Shown here piece after piece: positions 18,038-25,141 of a DNA stretch of 64,000 nucleotides. The first letter of the stretch is position 1; the number at the start of each line of letters is the position of its first letter. The notes under the pieces are model-generated. The model saw only the letters and a program-made list of their open reading frames with translations, was not told the origin of the DNA and ran no database searches. The translations under genes were made by a program, and so were the position numbers. This DNA is from Cellulomonas pakistanensis (GTDB lineage Bacteria > Actinomycetota > Actinomycetes > Actinomycetales > Cellulomonadaceae): the NCBI RefSeq assembly GCF_016862755.1, contig NZ_BONO01000004.1, forward strand, positions 1 through 64,000. The letters are read 5' to 3'.

Positions 18038-18520
18038 TCACGGTGTGCGGCCCGGGGTGGACGCAGCCGTGGCCCCACCCGTCGGCTGGTCGAGCGAGGG
18101 CGGCGTGCACGGCCGCGGGCTCGCCGAGGGCTGCGGGCGTGCCGGTCGCGGGCCGTACCGCTCACCCAGGGGCGTCTCGCCGACGAGGTCCTCGGCACGC
18201 ACCGAGGTGCTGCCCTGCACCACCTCGACGGCGCGGAGCGAGGTGTCCCGGCGGCCTTGGTAGAGGACGGCGAGCGTCTCGTCGAGCACGCACAGCGGGT
18301 CGGCGTCGGCCTCGGCGACAACGGTGCCCATGTACGCGGGCGTGTTGCCGAAGTTCAGCTCCCACTTGAGGTCGGCGTCCCTGACACCGGGCAGCGCCGT
18401 CACCTGTGCGAAGAGGACGTCGTCCGGGACGGACGCGTTCCGGGAAGAAGCTGTCCCGCACCCGACCAGCGCGATCGCTACCGCAGAAGCCAACGTCGCC
18501 GTCATCCCGACGCGCTTCAC
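18038..18520 (-). CDS. Small lipoprotein, last gene of the ESX-like operon
   Basis: I do not recognise a named family. From GTG 18520 the product has 160 residues, with a signal peptide and lipobox ending at C21 (IALVGC). The mature part shows an alpha/beta-like core of about 85 residues (DVLFAQVTALPGVRDADLKW and onward). The tail is Pro/Ser/Thr-rich and disordered. The start overlaps the lipase-like gene stop by 4 bases (GTGA). Being exported, anchored and coupled to a putative secreted lipase, it is a natural candidate for an immunity protein that protects the producer outside the membrane. That role is inference; it could instead be an unrelated accessory lipoprotein. Confidence 0.7.
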   Translation of the reverse strand: MKRVGMTATLASAVAIALVGCGTASSRNASVPDDVLFAQVTALPGVRDADLKWELNFGNTPAYMGTVVAEADADPLCVLDETLAVLYQGRRDTSLRAVEVVQGSTSVRAEDLVGETPLGERYGPRPARPQPSASPRPCTPPSLDQPTGGATAASTPGRTP

Positions 18521-20025
18521 GGTGTCGTCACGTCCCACCGCGTCGTCGTGCCGCCGTGCTGGAAGAAGGACTGCTGCTGGTCGAGCCACGCCCGGACCGA
18601 GCCGTCCGTCGATGAGTCGACGAGGGCACCCGTCTCCGCGTAGAGGCCGGTTCCGTGCGCCGCACCCACGTCACGGGGGACGACCGGTTGTGCGGCATCC
18701 GGGTTCTCCGGGTCGGTCGGCCTGGTCATCTGCGACAGGTCTCGTCCGACGGTGACCCAGCTGGACCGGTCCGGGTTCTCGCGTCCGTCGAGCATCGGCA
18801 CGGCGTCCTGCTCGTGCTCCAACGAGAGCACCGACACGGACGCGGGGATGTCGAAGCGGGCGATGGGAGAGCCACCGGTGACGACGGCCCGCACGTCGTA
18901 CCGGTCGCGGAACAGCGGGTCCGAGGCGAGCGACGCGGCCGTCATCCCGCCCTGGCTGTGACCCGTGAGCATCACCCGGTCCCCTGCACCGACGCCGGCG
19001 GCGCGCATCGCTTCCTGGACCTGGTGGTTCATGTGGGTCGACTCGCCCGCCATGAGGCGGAGGTTCGTCGTGACGTCGACCGGGTTGTCGGCCCGGATGG
19101 GATCCCACGGCTGGGTACCTGGAATCTGCACGATCCACGACGAGGTCCCGTCAGGCTGGGTCACCTGGGTGATCTGGACCTGGCCCCAGTTCTCCACCTG
19201 TCCGATGCTGTTCTGCTCCTCGAAGATCTGCGCGACCGAGCGCGGCGCATGGCCGCTGAAGTCGCCCTCGACCCGCCGGACGCCGATCTCCCCGGTGTCC
19301 TGGAACATGCCGAAGAAACCGCCGGCGTTCACCAGCCCTCCGACCGCGTCCTCGTACGACCCGGTCGGCCACTGCCCGCCGGACAGCACGTACGGCACGG
19401 TCACCCCGCCGAGCGGTCCCCCGAGCAGAGTCCCCAGCGACCAGGTCGTCCCCTGCACCATGCCCGGCGCCATGCCGGTCAGGCGCTCCAGCAGCCACGG
19501 GTTGTCGTAGAGCCCGCCCATGACCGCGCCGGGCGCCTGCCGGAGGTCGACGTCGCGCGCGAGCAGGACGAGCGCCGGCCAGTTCACCGGGTTCGACACC
19601 GCGGACATGCCGAGACCGAGGGCGACGACCGTGCCGCCCGCCGCCAGGAACGGCAGCGCCGCCCCGAGCGTGAACCCGGCGGCGTTCTGCAGCGCCTCCA
19701 GCACGCGCTGCTGCGTGGCGTCGACGAACTCGTACGTCGTCGCCGACGCGCGCAGCACCACGGCGGTGCCCTCGAGCTGGGTGCTCACCACGAGCAGCCC
19801 GTTCACCCCGATCGTCGCCGCCGCGACGGAGCCGGCGACGGCCGCGACCTCCCCGGGGCAGAGCAGCGTCGCGACCGTGACGTCCGGGTGCACGGCGACG
19901 GCCGCGACGGACCCGCTCCACCGCCGGACGTCGTCGCCCGCGGCGTCGAGCAGCCCGGCCTCGGAGCGCAGGTCCTGCAGGCGCGCGCCCATCCCGCCGG
20001 CGCCGCCGCTCACGCTGATGCTCAC
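18517..20025 (-). CDS. Lipase/esterase-like protein with ESX-type helical N-terminus
   Basis: The 502-residue protein has an Ala/Val-rich helical N-terminus (1 to about 112) resembling ESX-secretion-target regions. A hydrophobic stretch at about 115-142 follows, and then an alpha/beta-hydrolase domain. The nucleophile motif GHSQGG is at 355-360 (S357). D407 (HEQDAVPML) and H457 (GAAHGTG) follow in the order and spacing of a lipase triad. No classical signal peptide is seen. GTG 20025 is chosen because it overlaps the previous stop (GTGA). It sits with a WXG-type protein and a lipoprotein in one operon, about 14 kb from eccD-eccB-mycP, suggesting a type VII substrate acting on lipids or envelope esters. 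The substrate is unknown. Confidence 0.72.
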   Translation of the reverse strand: MSISVSGGAGGMGARLQDLRSEAGLLDAAGDDVRRWSGSVAAVAVHPDVTVATLLCPGEVAAVAGSVAAATIGVNGLLVVSTQLEGTAVVLRASATTYEFVDATQQRVLEALQNAAGFTLGAALPFLAAGGTVVALGLGMSAVSNPVNWPALVLLARDVDLRQAPGAVMGGLYDNPWLLERLTGMAPGMVQGTTWSLGTLLGGPLGGVTVPYVLSGGQWPTGSYEDAVGGLVNAGGFFGMFQDTGEIGVRRVEGDFSGHAPRSVAQIFEEQNSIGQVENWGQVQITQVTQPDGTSSWIVQIPGTQPWDPIRADNPVDVTTNLRLMAGESTHMNHQVQEAMRAAGVGAGDRVMLTGHSQGGMTAASLASDPLFRDRYDVRAVVTGGSPIARFDIPASVSVLSLEHEQDAVPMLDGRENPDRSSWVTVGRDLSQMTRPTDPENPDAAQPVVPRDVGAAHGTGLYAETGALVDSSTDGSVRAWLDQQQSFFQHGGTTTRWDVTTP

Positions 20026-20834
20026 GCGTCGCCCTCCGTCGTCGTCGCGGTCGTGAACCGGCCGGTCAGGTCGTAGAGCAGTGCGGCCCGCACGTCCTCG
20101 CGGCTGCGCGGGGTGTGCACGACGTGGCCGTCGGCGGTGCGGGTGAGCTCGACCCAGCCGGCGTCCGTCCGGAGCAGGCTGAGCGTCGAGACGTCCGCGC
20201 GGCCGCGGCTCGCCACGGACACGACCAGGCTGCCGTCGGTGCCGCGCACGGCCGCCTCGACCACCGCGGGCGGCCCGTCGGTGCCGAGCTCGGCGCACAG
20301 GGCGTCGACGGTGGTCGTGTCGCCGGTGCGGATCGCCTGGGCGAGCGCGATGGGCAGCTCCTCGGGGACGGTCGCCGGGTCGGCGACCACGCGGACCGGC
20401 GCCGCGGGGACGTGCCGCAGCACCTCGTCGACGAGCCGCGAGGTGGGGAAGGCGCTGACCTCCACGCCCGGGCGCGGGGCGGTGCCCGCCAGACCGCCGC
20501 CGGGGACGACGTCGACGCCGCGGGCGAGGCCGGAACCGGCGTCCGCGTCGGACCACAGCACGGCGAGCAGCGCCCGCTCGCCCGCGGCGGCGGCCACCTC
20601 GACGGCGACCAGCGCGGCGGCACCGCCCTCGACCGCCGCACGGAGCACGGGGTCGACGCCGCCGGGCGCCTCGGCGTCGTCGGCCGGGGGTGCGACGGCG
20701 GACCCGTCGCGGTCGACGGGGAGCACCCCGGCCCACCCGGGCAGCCCTGGCACGCCCGCGCTCGCCGCGGCCCACTCCTGCTCGCCGAGCCGGGCCCGGA
20801 GCGCGCCGTCCACCGGCGCGAGCGTGGCGGTCAC
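20022..20834 (-). CDS. Unknown cytosolic protein of the ESX-like operon (possibly EspG-like)
   Basis: The 270-residue product has no signal peptide or membrane helix. It is rich in Ala, Val, Asp and Glu, with alternating strand-like blocks (AALVAVEVAAAAGERALLAVLW, here cited in part; LVVSVASRG; LLRTDAGWVELTR). Its size, acidity and position between a WXG-type gene and a putative secreted hydrolase recall EspG chaperones, which hold ESX substrates in the cytosol. I see no motif that proves this. It overlaps both neighbours by 4 bases (GTGA), so it is part of the same translational unit. Confidence 0.6.
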   Translation of the reverse strand: MTATLAPVDGALRARLGEQEWAAASAGVPGLPGWAGVLPVDRDGSAVAPPADDAEAPGGVDPVLRAAVEGGAAALVAVEVAAAAGERALLAVLWSDADAGSGLARGVDVVPGGGLAGTAPRPGVEVSAFPTSRLVDEVLRHVPAAPVRVVADPATVPEELPIALAQAIRTGDTTTVDALCAELGTDGPPAVVEAAVRGTDGSLVVSVASRGRADVSTLSLLRTDAGWVELTRTADGHVVHTPRSREDVRAALLYDLTGRFTTATTTEGDA

Positions 20835-21301
20835 CCGATCCTCCCGATGCGGTCGGCGACGCTGGACCAGTCGGGGGAGCCGGGGGTGGGCAGACCGCCG
20901 GCGACGGTGCCGAGCACCCCGCGGGCGGCGTCCCGGGCGGCCCGCTCCGCTCCGCTCAGCACGTCGTCGGCCAGGTCGCCCAGCCGCCCGACGGTGCGGC
21001 GGGCGTCGTCGAGGCGGTCCTCGACGAACTGCATCGCCCGCCGGATCGCCGCCTGCCGGGCCTCGAGCTCGTCGGCGAGCCGCTCGAGCGCGGCGGCCGT
21101 GCCGAGCAGCTCGTCCCGCGCAGCCGCCACCCGCTGCGCGTGCTCGGCGAGGCGCTCGCGGTACCGGTCGGCGGCGACGCCGACCCACTCGACGCCCGAG
21201 CCCGCGCGCACGCGGTCGCCCGTGCGAGCCACCTCCTCGGCGGTCGCGCGCAGCCGTCGCGCGTGCTGCCGGATCGCCTCCGGATCTCCGCCTGCCGTCA
21301 T
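20831..21301 (-). CDS. WXG100-superfamily-like helical protein
   Basis: The 156-residue protein is almost entirely alpha-helical. W39-V40-G41 forms a WXG turn between two amphipathic helices (about 5-35 and 42-75), followed by a longer helical tail (about 78-130) and a Gly/Pro-rich end. Classical WXG100 proteins are about 100 residues, so this is an extended form, like partner proteins encoded beside large type VII effectors. It is the first gene of a four-gene operon. It lies downstream of a hairpin that isolates the operon from yajQ. Confidence 0.7.
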   Translation of the reverse strand: MTAGGDPEAIRQHARRLRATAEEVARTGDRVRAGSGVEWVGVAADRYRERLAEHAQRVAAARDELLGTAAALERLADELEARQAAIRRAMQFVEDRLDDARRTVGRLGDLADDVLSGAERAARDAARGVLGTVAGGLPTPGSPDWSSVADRIGRIG

Positions 21302-21394
21302 GGTGCTCGATGGAACCAGACGTCAGCGACCCGGCGACACCCCGTCCGTGCACCTGTGGACGACGCGAGGCCTCCCGCCCGCCGAGAGGGCAGA

Positions 21395-21429
21395 AGGCGT
21401 GGGGTTCCGGTGTCCGGAACCCCACGCCT
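21395..21429. terminator. 16-bp terminator hairpin after yajQ
   Basis: Arms 21395-21410 and 21414-21429 are perfectly complementary around the loop tgt. Read on the minus strand it lies 40 bases downstream of the yajQ stop and before the ESX-like operon, separating the two transcription units. Confidence 0.8.
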
Positions 21430-21469
21430 CCTGCAACCTCGGCGCTCCCGGCTCTGCCGGCGCCGCGCG

Positions 21470-21970
21470 TCAGCGGTAGTTGATGAACTGCAGCGCCGCG
21501 TCGATGTCGTCGGCGCCCTTGAGCAGCGCGATGACGGCCTGCAGGTCGTCGCGGGCCTTCGCGGAGACGCGCACCTCGTCGCCCTGGATCTGCGTCTTGA
21601 CGCCCTTGGGGCCCTCGTCGCGGATGAGCTTGGTCACCTTCTTGGCGATCTCGGAGGACAGGCCCTCCTTGATCGACGCCTCGAGGCGGTACTCCTTGCC
21701 GGACGGCTTGGGGTCGCCGTCGCCGGTGTCCAGCGACTTGAGCGAGATGTTCCGCTTGATCAGCTTGGTCTGGAACACGTCGAGGACGGCGCGGACGCGC
21801 TCCTCGGAGTTCGCGACCATGAGGATCTTCTCGCCGCTCCAGGCGATGGAGGCACCGACGCCCTTGAAGTCGTACCGCTGCGCGATCTCCTTGACGGCCT
21901 GGTTCAGCGCGTTGTCGACCTCCTGGCGGTCCACCTTGCTGACGACGTCGAACGACGACTCGCTCGCCAT
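21470..21970 (-). CDS. YajQ family nucleotide-binding protein
   Basis: The 166-residue protein belongs to the YajQ/UPF0234 family, small cytosolic proteins with two ferredoxin-like folds that bind nucleic acid or cyclic di-GMP in some species. The N-terminal [20 protein letters not shown] and the block IAQRYDFKG are diagnostic, and the C-terminus [13 protein letters not shown] matches the family end. Length equals the family norm (about 163). It is divergent from the tRNA-Tyr gene. Confidence 0.92.
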   Translation of the reverse strand: MASESSFDVVSKVDRQEVDNALNQAVKEIAQRYDFKGVGASIAWSGEKILMVANSEERVRAVLDVFQTKLIKRNISLKSLDTGDGDPKPSGKEYRLEASIKEGLSSEIAKKVTKLIRDEGPKGVKTQIQGDEVRVSAKARDDLQAVIALLKGADDIDAALQFINYR

Positions 21971-22022
21971 GACTCCTCCTGACCTGTGGTGCGGGGTGCT
22001 GCTGTGCCGGCGACGGGCCGGT

Positions 22023-22052
22023 TTCGGAACCGGCCCGAACCCTTGCTATCCT
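22023..22052 (+). promoter_or_regulatory. Candidate promoter of the tRNA-Tyr gene
   Basis: TATCCT (22047-22052) has TTCGGA 18 bases upstream (22023-22028). The tRNA begins 43 bases after the -10 element. The -35 match is partial, so this is tentative. Confidence 0.4.
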
Positions 22053-22095
22053 TCCATCCGCACCCCGGAGACGCAGTCACCGTGGCGCGCACCCT

Positions 22096-22177
22096 GGCGG
22101 GTTACCCGAGTGGCCAAAGGGGGCTGACTGTAAATCAGCTGGCATCGCCTACGGGGGTTCGAATCCCTCACCCGCCA
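22096..22177 (+). tRNA. tRNA-Tyr (GTA)
   Basis: The 82-base class II tRNA has acceptor arms GGCGGGT and ACCCGCC, anticodon stem-loop CTGACTGTAAATCAG (anticodon GTA), a long variable arm and the GGTTCGAAT T-loop. The CCA end is not fully encoded. Confidence 0.96.
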
Positions 22178-22183
22178 CGCACG

Positions 22184-22223
22184 GACGACGGGGCGTCCTC
22201 CTCACGGAGGGCGCCCCGTCGTC
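22184..22223 (+). terminator. Hairpin terminator after tRNA-Tyr
   Basis: An 18-bp stem (22184-22201 with 22206-22223, one G-U pair, 4-base loop) follows the tRNA-Tyr gene by 6 bases. Confidence 0.7.
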
Positions 22224-22345
22224 ACGCACGGACCGGGCTCGACCTGCTCCGCGCCGGCACGGAAGCGTCTGCGACCTGCGTGATCACGCGGGGGCGGGAG
22301 CCGATTTCGCACCGGCCAGGAGCACCGTGTAACCTGGTCCGCGCT

Positions 22346-22417
<72 letters not shown>

Positions 22418-22467
22418 CTGTGGTGTGTCGCAGGCCAGGGTCGCTCCTGGCCGGCGCGCGCACCCGA

Positions 22468-22544
22468 GGCGGGGTAGCTCAGTTGGTGAGAGCGCACGAC
22501 TCATAATCGTGAGGTCGCGGGTTCGAACCCCGCCCCCGCTACCA
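22468..22544 (+). tRNA. tRNA-Met (CAT), elongator type
   Basis: The 77-base gene has acceptor arms GGCGGGG and CCCCGCT (G-U at the first pair), anticodon CAT in CGACTCATAATCG, and an encoded 3' CCA. The body closely resembles actinobacterial elongator tRNA-Met as I remember it. It lies 78 bases before rpmG. Confidence 0.94.
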
Positions 22545-22622
22545 GCACCGAATCCAGTGGGGCGTCCGCCGGCGCCCGACGACGAAGATCAAGCGCCTCG
22601 GGCGCGAGAGGTGGCAAGAGCC

Positions 22623-22793
22623 ATGGCCAGCAAGAGCGCGGACGTCCGTCCGAAGATCACGCTCGCCTGCACGGAGTGCAAGGAGCGGAACTACATCACG
22701 AAGAAGAACCGTCGGAACGACCCCGACCGGCTCGAGATGAAGAAGTTCTGCCCGCGCGACGGCAAGCACACGCTGCACCGCGAGACCCGCTGA
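22623..22793 (+). CDS. rpmG: 50S ribosomal protein L33
   Basis: The 56-residue protein is the large-subunit protein L33. The sequence [20 protein letters not shown] is characteristic. Zinc-type L33 has two CxxC pairs; here the first is present (C16, C19) but the second is C43 with D46 in place of the fourth cysteine, so metal binding may be altered or lost. It follows tRNA-Met and precedes the hadAB pair, a common actinobacterial order. Confidence 0.95.
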   Translation: MASKSADVRPKITLACTECKERNYITKKNRRNDPDRLEMKKFCPRDGKHTLHRETR

Positions 22794-22812
22794 CCTCCCA
22801 GCGACGCTGATC

Positions 22813-23262
22813 GTGGCCGTCAACCCCGAGTACGCGGGACGCGAGTACCCGCCGAACGAGGCGTTCGAGGTCGGCCGCGAGCACCTCCGCGCGTTCGCGG
22901 AGGCGGTCGGGGCGACGCACCCGGCCCACACCGACGTCGACGCGGCGCGAGCACTCGGGTACCCCGACGTGATCGCGCCGCCGACGTTCGCCGTCGTCGT
23001 GGCGCAGCGCGCCGAGGCGCAGCTGATCGAGGACCCGCAGGCGGGCATCGACTTCAGCCGCGTCGTGCACGCCGACGAGCGGTTCATCCACCACCGCCCG
23101 ATCCACGCCGGTGACCGCCTGGTCACCGTGCTGCACGTGGACGCGGTCACCGAGCGCGCCGGTCTGTCGATGGTGACGACCCGCGCCGTGATCAGCGCGG
23201 AGGGCGGCGAGCCCGTCGCCGCGGTGACGTCCACGCTCGCGGTCCGCGGGGAGGACTCCTGA
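22813..23262 (+). CDS. hadA: MaoC-like (3R)-hydroxyacyl dehydratase, HadA-type subunit
   Basis: The 149-residue protein is the N-terminal-type hot-dog subunit of a (3R)-hydroxyacyl-ACP dehydratase. It binds the acyl chain while the partner supplies catalysis. Family signs are EYPPNEAFEVGREHLRAFAE, then GYPDVIAPPTFAVVV, and IHAGDRLV late in the chain. It starts at GTG 22813, 20 bases after rpmG, and its stop overlaps the next start (TGATG). In mycobacteria the equivalent complex acts in long-chain FAS-II; here it more likely serves general fatty-acid synthesis, an inference. Confidence 0.87.
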   Translation: MAVNPEYAGREYPPNEAFEVGREHLRAFAEAVGATHPAHTDVDAARALGYPDVIAPPTFAVVVAQRAEAQLIEDPQAGIDFSRVVHADERFIHHRPIHAGDRLVTVLHVDAVTERAGLSMVTTRAVISAEGGEPVAAVTSTLAVRGEDS

Positions 23263-23684
23263 TGGCCCCCGTGCTCGAGGACCTGGCCGTCGGCCAGGAG
23301 GTCGGCCGCCGCGAGGTCGCCGTCGACCGCGCGCGCCTGGTGCGGTACGCCGGCGCGTCCGGCGACTTCAACCCGATCCACTGGAACGAGCGGTTCGCGA
23401 CCGAGGTCGGCCTGCCCGGCGTCATCGCCCACGGCATGTGGACGATGGGCGCCGCCGTCGGCGTCGTCGCCGACTGGGTGGGCGACCCCGGCGCGGTCGT
23501 CGACTACCAGACGCGGTTCGCCCGGCCGGTGCCGGTGCCGGACCCGGGCGCGGCGACCGTCGAGGTCGTCGCCGTGATCGGCGCGCTCGACGCCGACAGC
23601 CGCACCGCGCGGGTCGACCTCACGGTCACCGCCGCGGGCGCGCGCGTCCTGGCCAAGTGCCAGGCGCTCGTCCGCCTGGGCTGA
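23262..23684 (+). CDS. hadB: MaoC-like (3R)-hydroxyacyl dehydratase, HadB-type catalytic subunit
   Basis: The 140-residue hot-dog protein contains the hydratase-2 catalytic motif: D and H in SGDFNPIHWNERFA, followed by GLPGVIAHGMWTMG. It pairs with the upstream gene to make the heterodimeric dehydratase. The ATG shares one base with the preceding stop. A hairpin downstream separates it from the convergent LacI gene. Confidence 0.9.
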   Translation: MAPVLEDLAVGQEVGRREVAVDRARLVRYAGASGDFNPIHWNERFATEVGLPGVIAHGMWTMGAAVGVVADWVGDPGAVVDYQTRFARPVPVPDPGAATVEVVAVIGALDADSRTARVDLTVTAAGARVLAKCQALVRLG

Positions 23685-23706
23685 CCCGCTCGCGCCCGTC
23701 GGGTGT

Positions 23707-23729
23707 CCACGAACCCACGTCGTTCGTGG
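23707..23729. terminator. Small hairpin between convergent hadB and LacI genes
   Basis: CCACGAAC (23707-23714) pairs with GTTCGTGG (23722-23729) around a 7-base loop. The stem is short, but the position between convergent genes fits a terminator. Confidence 0.4.
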
Positions 23730-23787
23730 TGATTCGTCGTCCGGTTCCCGGACGCTCGTCGCTGAGCGCCGGCCGCGCGGGCTCCGG

Positions 23788-24855
23788 TCACGCGCGCGGC
23801 GCCGGGCCCGTCGTCGTCCCGAGGCGCAGCTCGACCGGCAGCACCTCGTCCGCCGGCGTCCCGCCCGCGAGCAGCGCCTCGATCGCCCGGCCGACCGCCG
23901 CGCCCTTCTCGGCGATCGGCTGCGCGACCGTCGTGAGCACGTCCGGCGCCAGCCACGGCAGGTCGAGCCCGTCGAACCCGGCGACCGACACGTCCTGGGG
24001 CACCCGCAGCCCGAGCTCGCGTGCGCCGAGCACCACGCCGGACGCCAGCAGGTCGGACTGCCCGACGACGGCGGTCGGGCGGGTCTCCGGCGGGCCGGAC
24101 AGCAGCGCGTGCGCGGCCGTCTTGCCCTGCTCGACCAGCGACGCCGGGGTCTCGTAGACGGCCGTCGGGGTGACGCCCGCGTCGCGCAGCCCGTCCAGCC
24201 GGCGCTGCGCGATCGACCAGGTGATCTGCCCGAGCCGCTCGGTGTCGGCGAGCCCGCTGCGCCGGTCCGGCCCGAACGGCAGCGTCACGGTGGCGATCCG
24301 CTCGTGGCCCAGGTCGGTCAGGTGTCGGGCGATGTCCGCGACCCCGTCGCGGTCCTCGATGCCGACCGTGACGATCCCCGGCAGGTCCTGCCCCTCGACG
24401 ACGACCAGCGGGATCCCGCGCCGCTGGAGCGCCTGCAGGGTCGGGTCGTCCAGCGTCCCGCCCCAGATGAGCACGGCGACGTCCATCGCGGCGGACTCGA
24501 CCAGCGGGTCCACGGCCGGGGCGCCGGGCTCGAGCGACCCCGGGATCAGCAGCACGCCCAGCCCCAGCGGGCTGATGGTGTCGACCAGGCCGTCGAGCAG
24601 CTGCACGGACACCGGCTCGCGGAAGGACCGGCGCAGGGCGTCCCCGACCACCACGCCGACGATGCCCGACCGCCCGCTGCGCAGCTGCCGCCCGAGCGGG
24701 TTCGGCCCGGCGTAGTCGAGGCCGGCGGCGGCGTCCAGCACCCGCTGCTTCGTCGCCTCGGCGATGGGGCCGGCGCCCGAGAAGGCCAGCGACGCGGTCG
24801 AGACCGAGACCCCGGCGGCGGAGGCCACGTCGGCCAGGGTCGGTCGCTGGGACAC
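23788..24855 (-). CDS. LacI family transcriptional regulator
   Basis: The 355-residue repressor has an N-terminal LacI helix-turn-helix (TLADVASAAGVSVSTASLAF, residues 6-25), a hinge helix with NPLGRQLRSGRSG, and a periplasmic-binding-protein-like sensor domain to the end. It is divergent from two tandem MFS genes. The shared intergenic region contains two perfect copies of CGAATCGATTCG, so it probably represses them and itself. The ligand is unknown; a sugar is the usual guess for both families. Confidence 0.9.
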   Translation of the reverse strand: MSQRPTLADVASAAGVSVSTASLAFSGAGPIAEATKQRVLDAAAGLDYAGPNPLGRQLRSGRSGIVGVVVGDALRRSFREPVSVQLLDGLVDTISPLGLGVLLIPGSLEPGAPAVDPLVESAAMDVAVLIWGGTLDDPTLQALQRRGIPLVVVEGQDLPGIVTVGIEDRDGVADIARHLTDLGHERIATVTLPFGPDRRSGLADTERLGQITWSIAQRRLDGLRDAGVTPTAVYETPASLVEQGKTAAHALLSGPPETRPTAVVGQSDLLASGVVLGARELGLRVPQDVSVAGFDGLDLPWLAPDVLTTVAQPIAEKGAAVGRAIEALLAGGTPADEVLPVELRLGTTTGPAPRA

Positions 24856-24955
24856 CGGCGGGCCTCCGGATCCGGGGCTCGGGGGTGAGAGGCGTCACCG
24901 TCCCCGAAAGCCGTTGACGCCGCCGCCAGCGTACCCGCAGACTTGTGGCATCCCC

Positions 24956-25002
24956 CGAATCGATTCGACCGCTTCGTCCGGCGGATCGATCGAATCGATT
25001 CG
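24956..25002. promoter_or_regulatory. Twin LacI-type operators
   Basis: The 12-bp palindrome CGAATCGATTCG occurs at 24956-24967 and again at 24991-25002, 35 bp centre to centre. A TTGACG at 24914-24919 with CAGACT 18 bases on could be a promoter just upstream, placing both operators after its start point. They lie between the LacI gene and the first MFS gene. Confidence 0.75.
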
Positions 25003-25141
25003 AACCGGACGACGGCGTGCCGGGGACCTCCGCTTGACCGCCCCCTTGCACCGACCTGGAGCTGCCGTGAGCCAGCCGCGGGCCCGTACCGGCCGCGCCC
25101 CCCTCCGCCCTGCCAACCGCCGACCCCGGCCGGAGGCCCCC

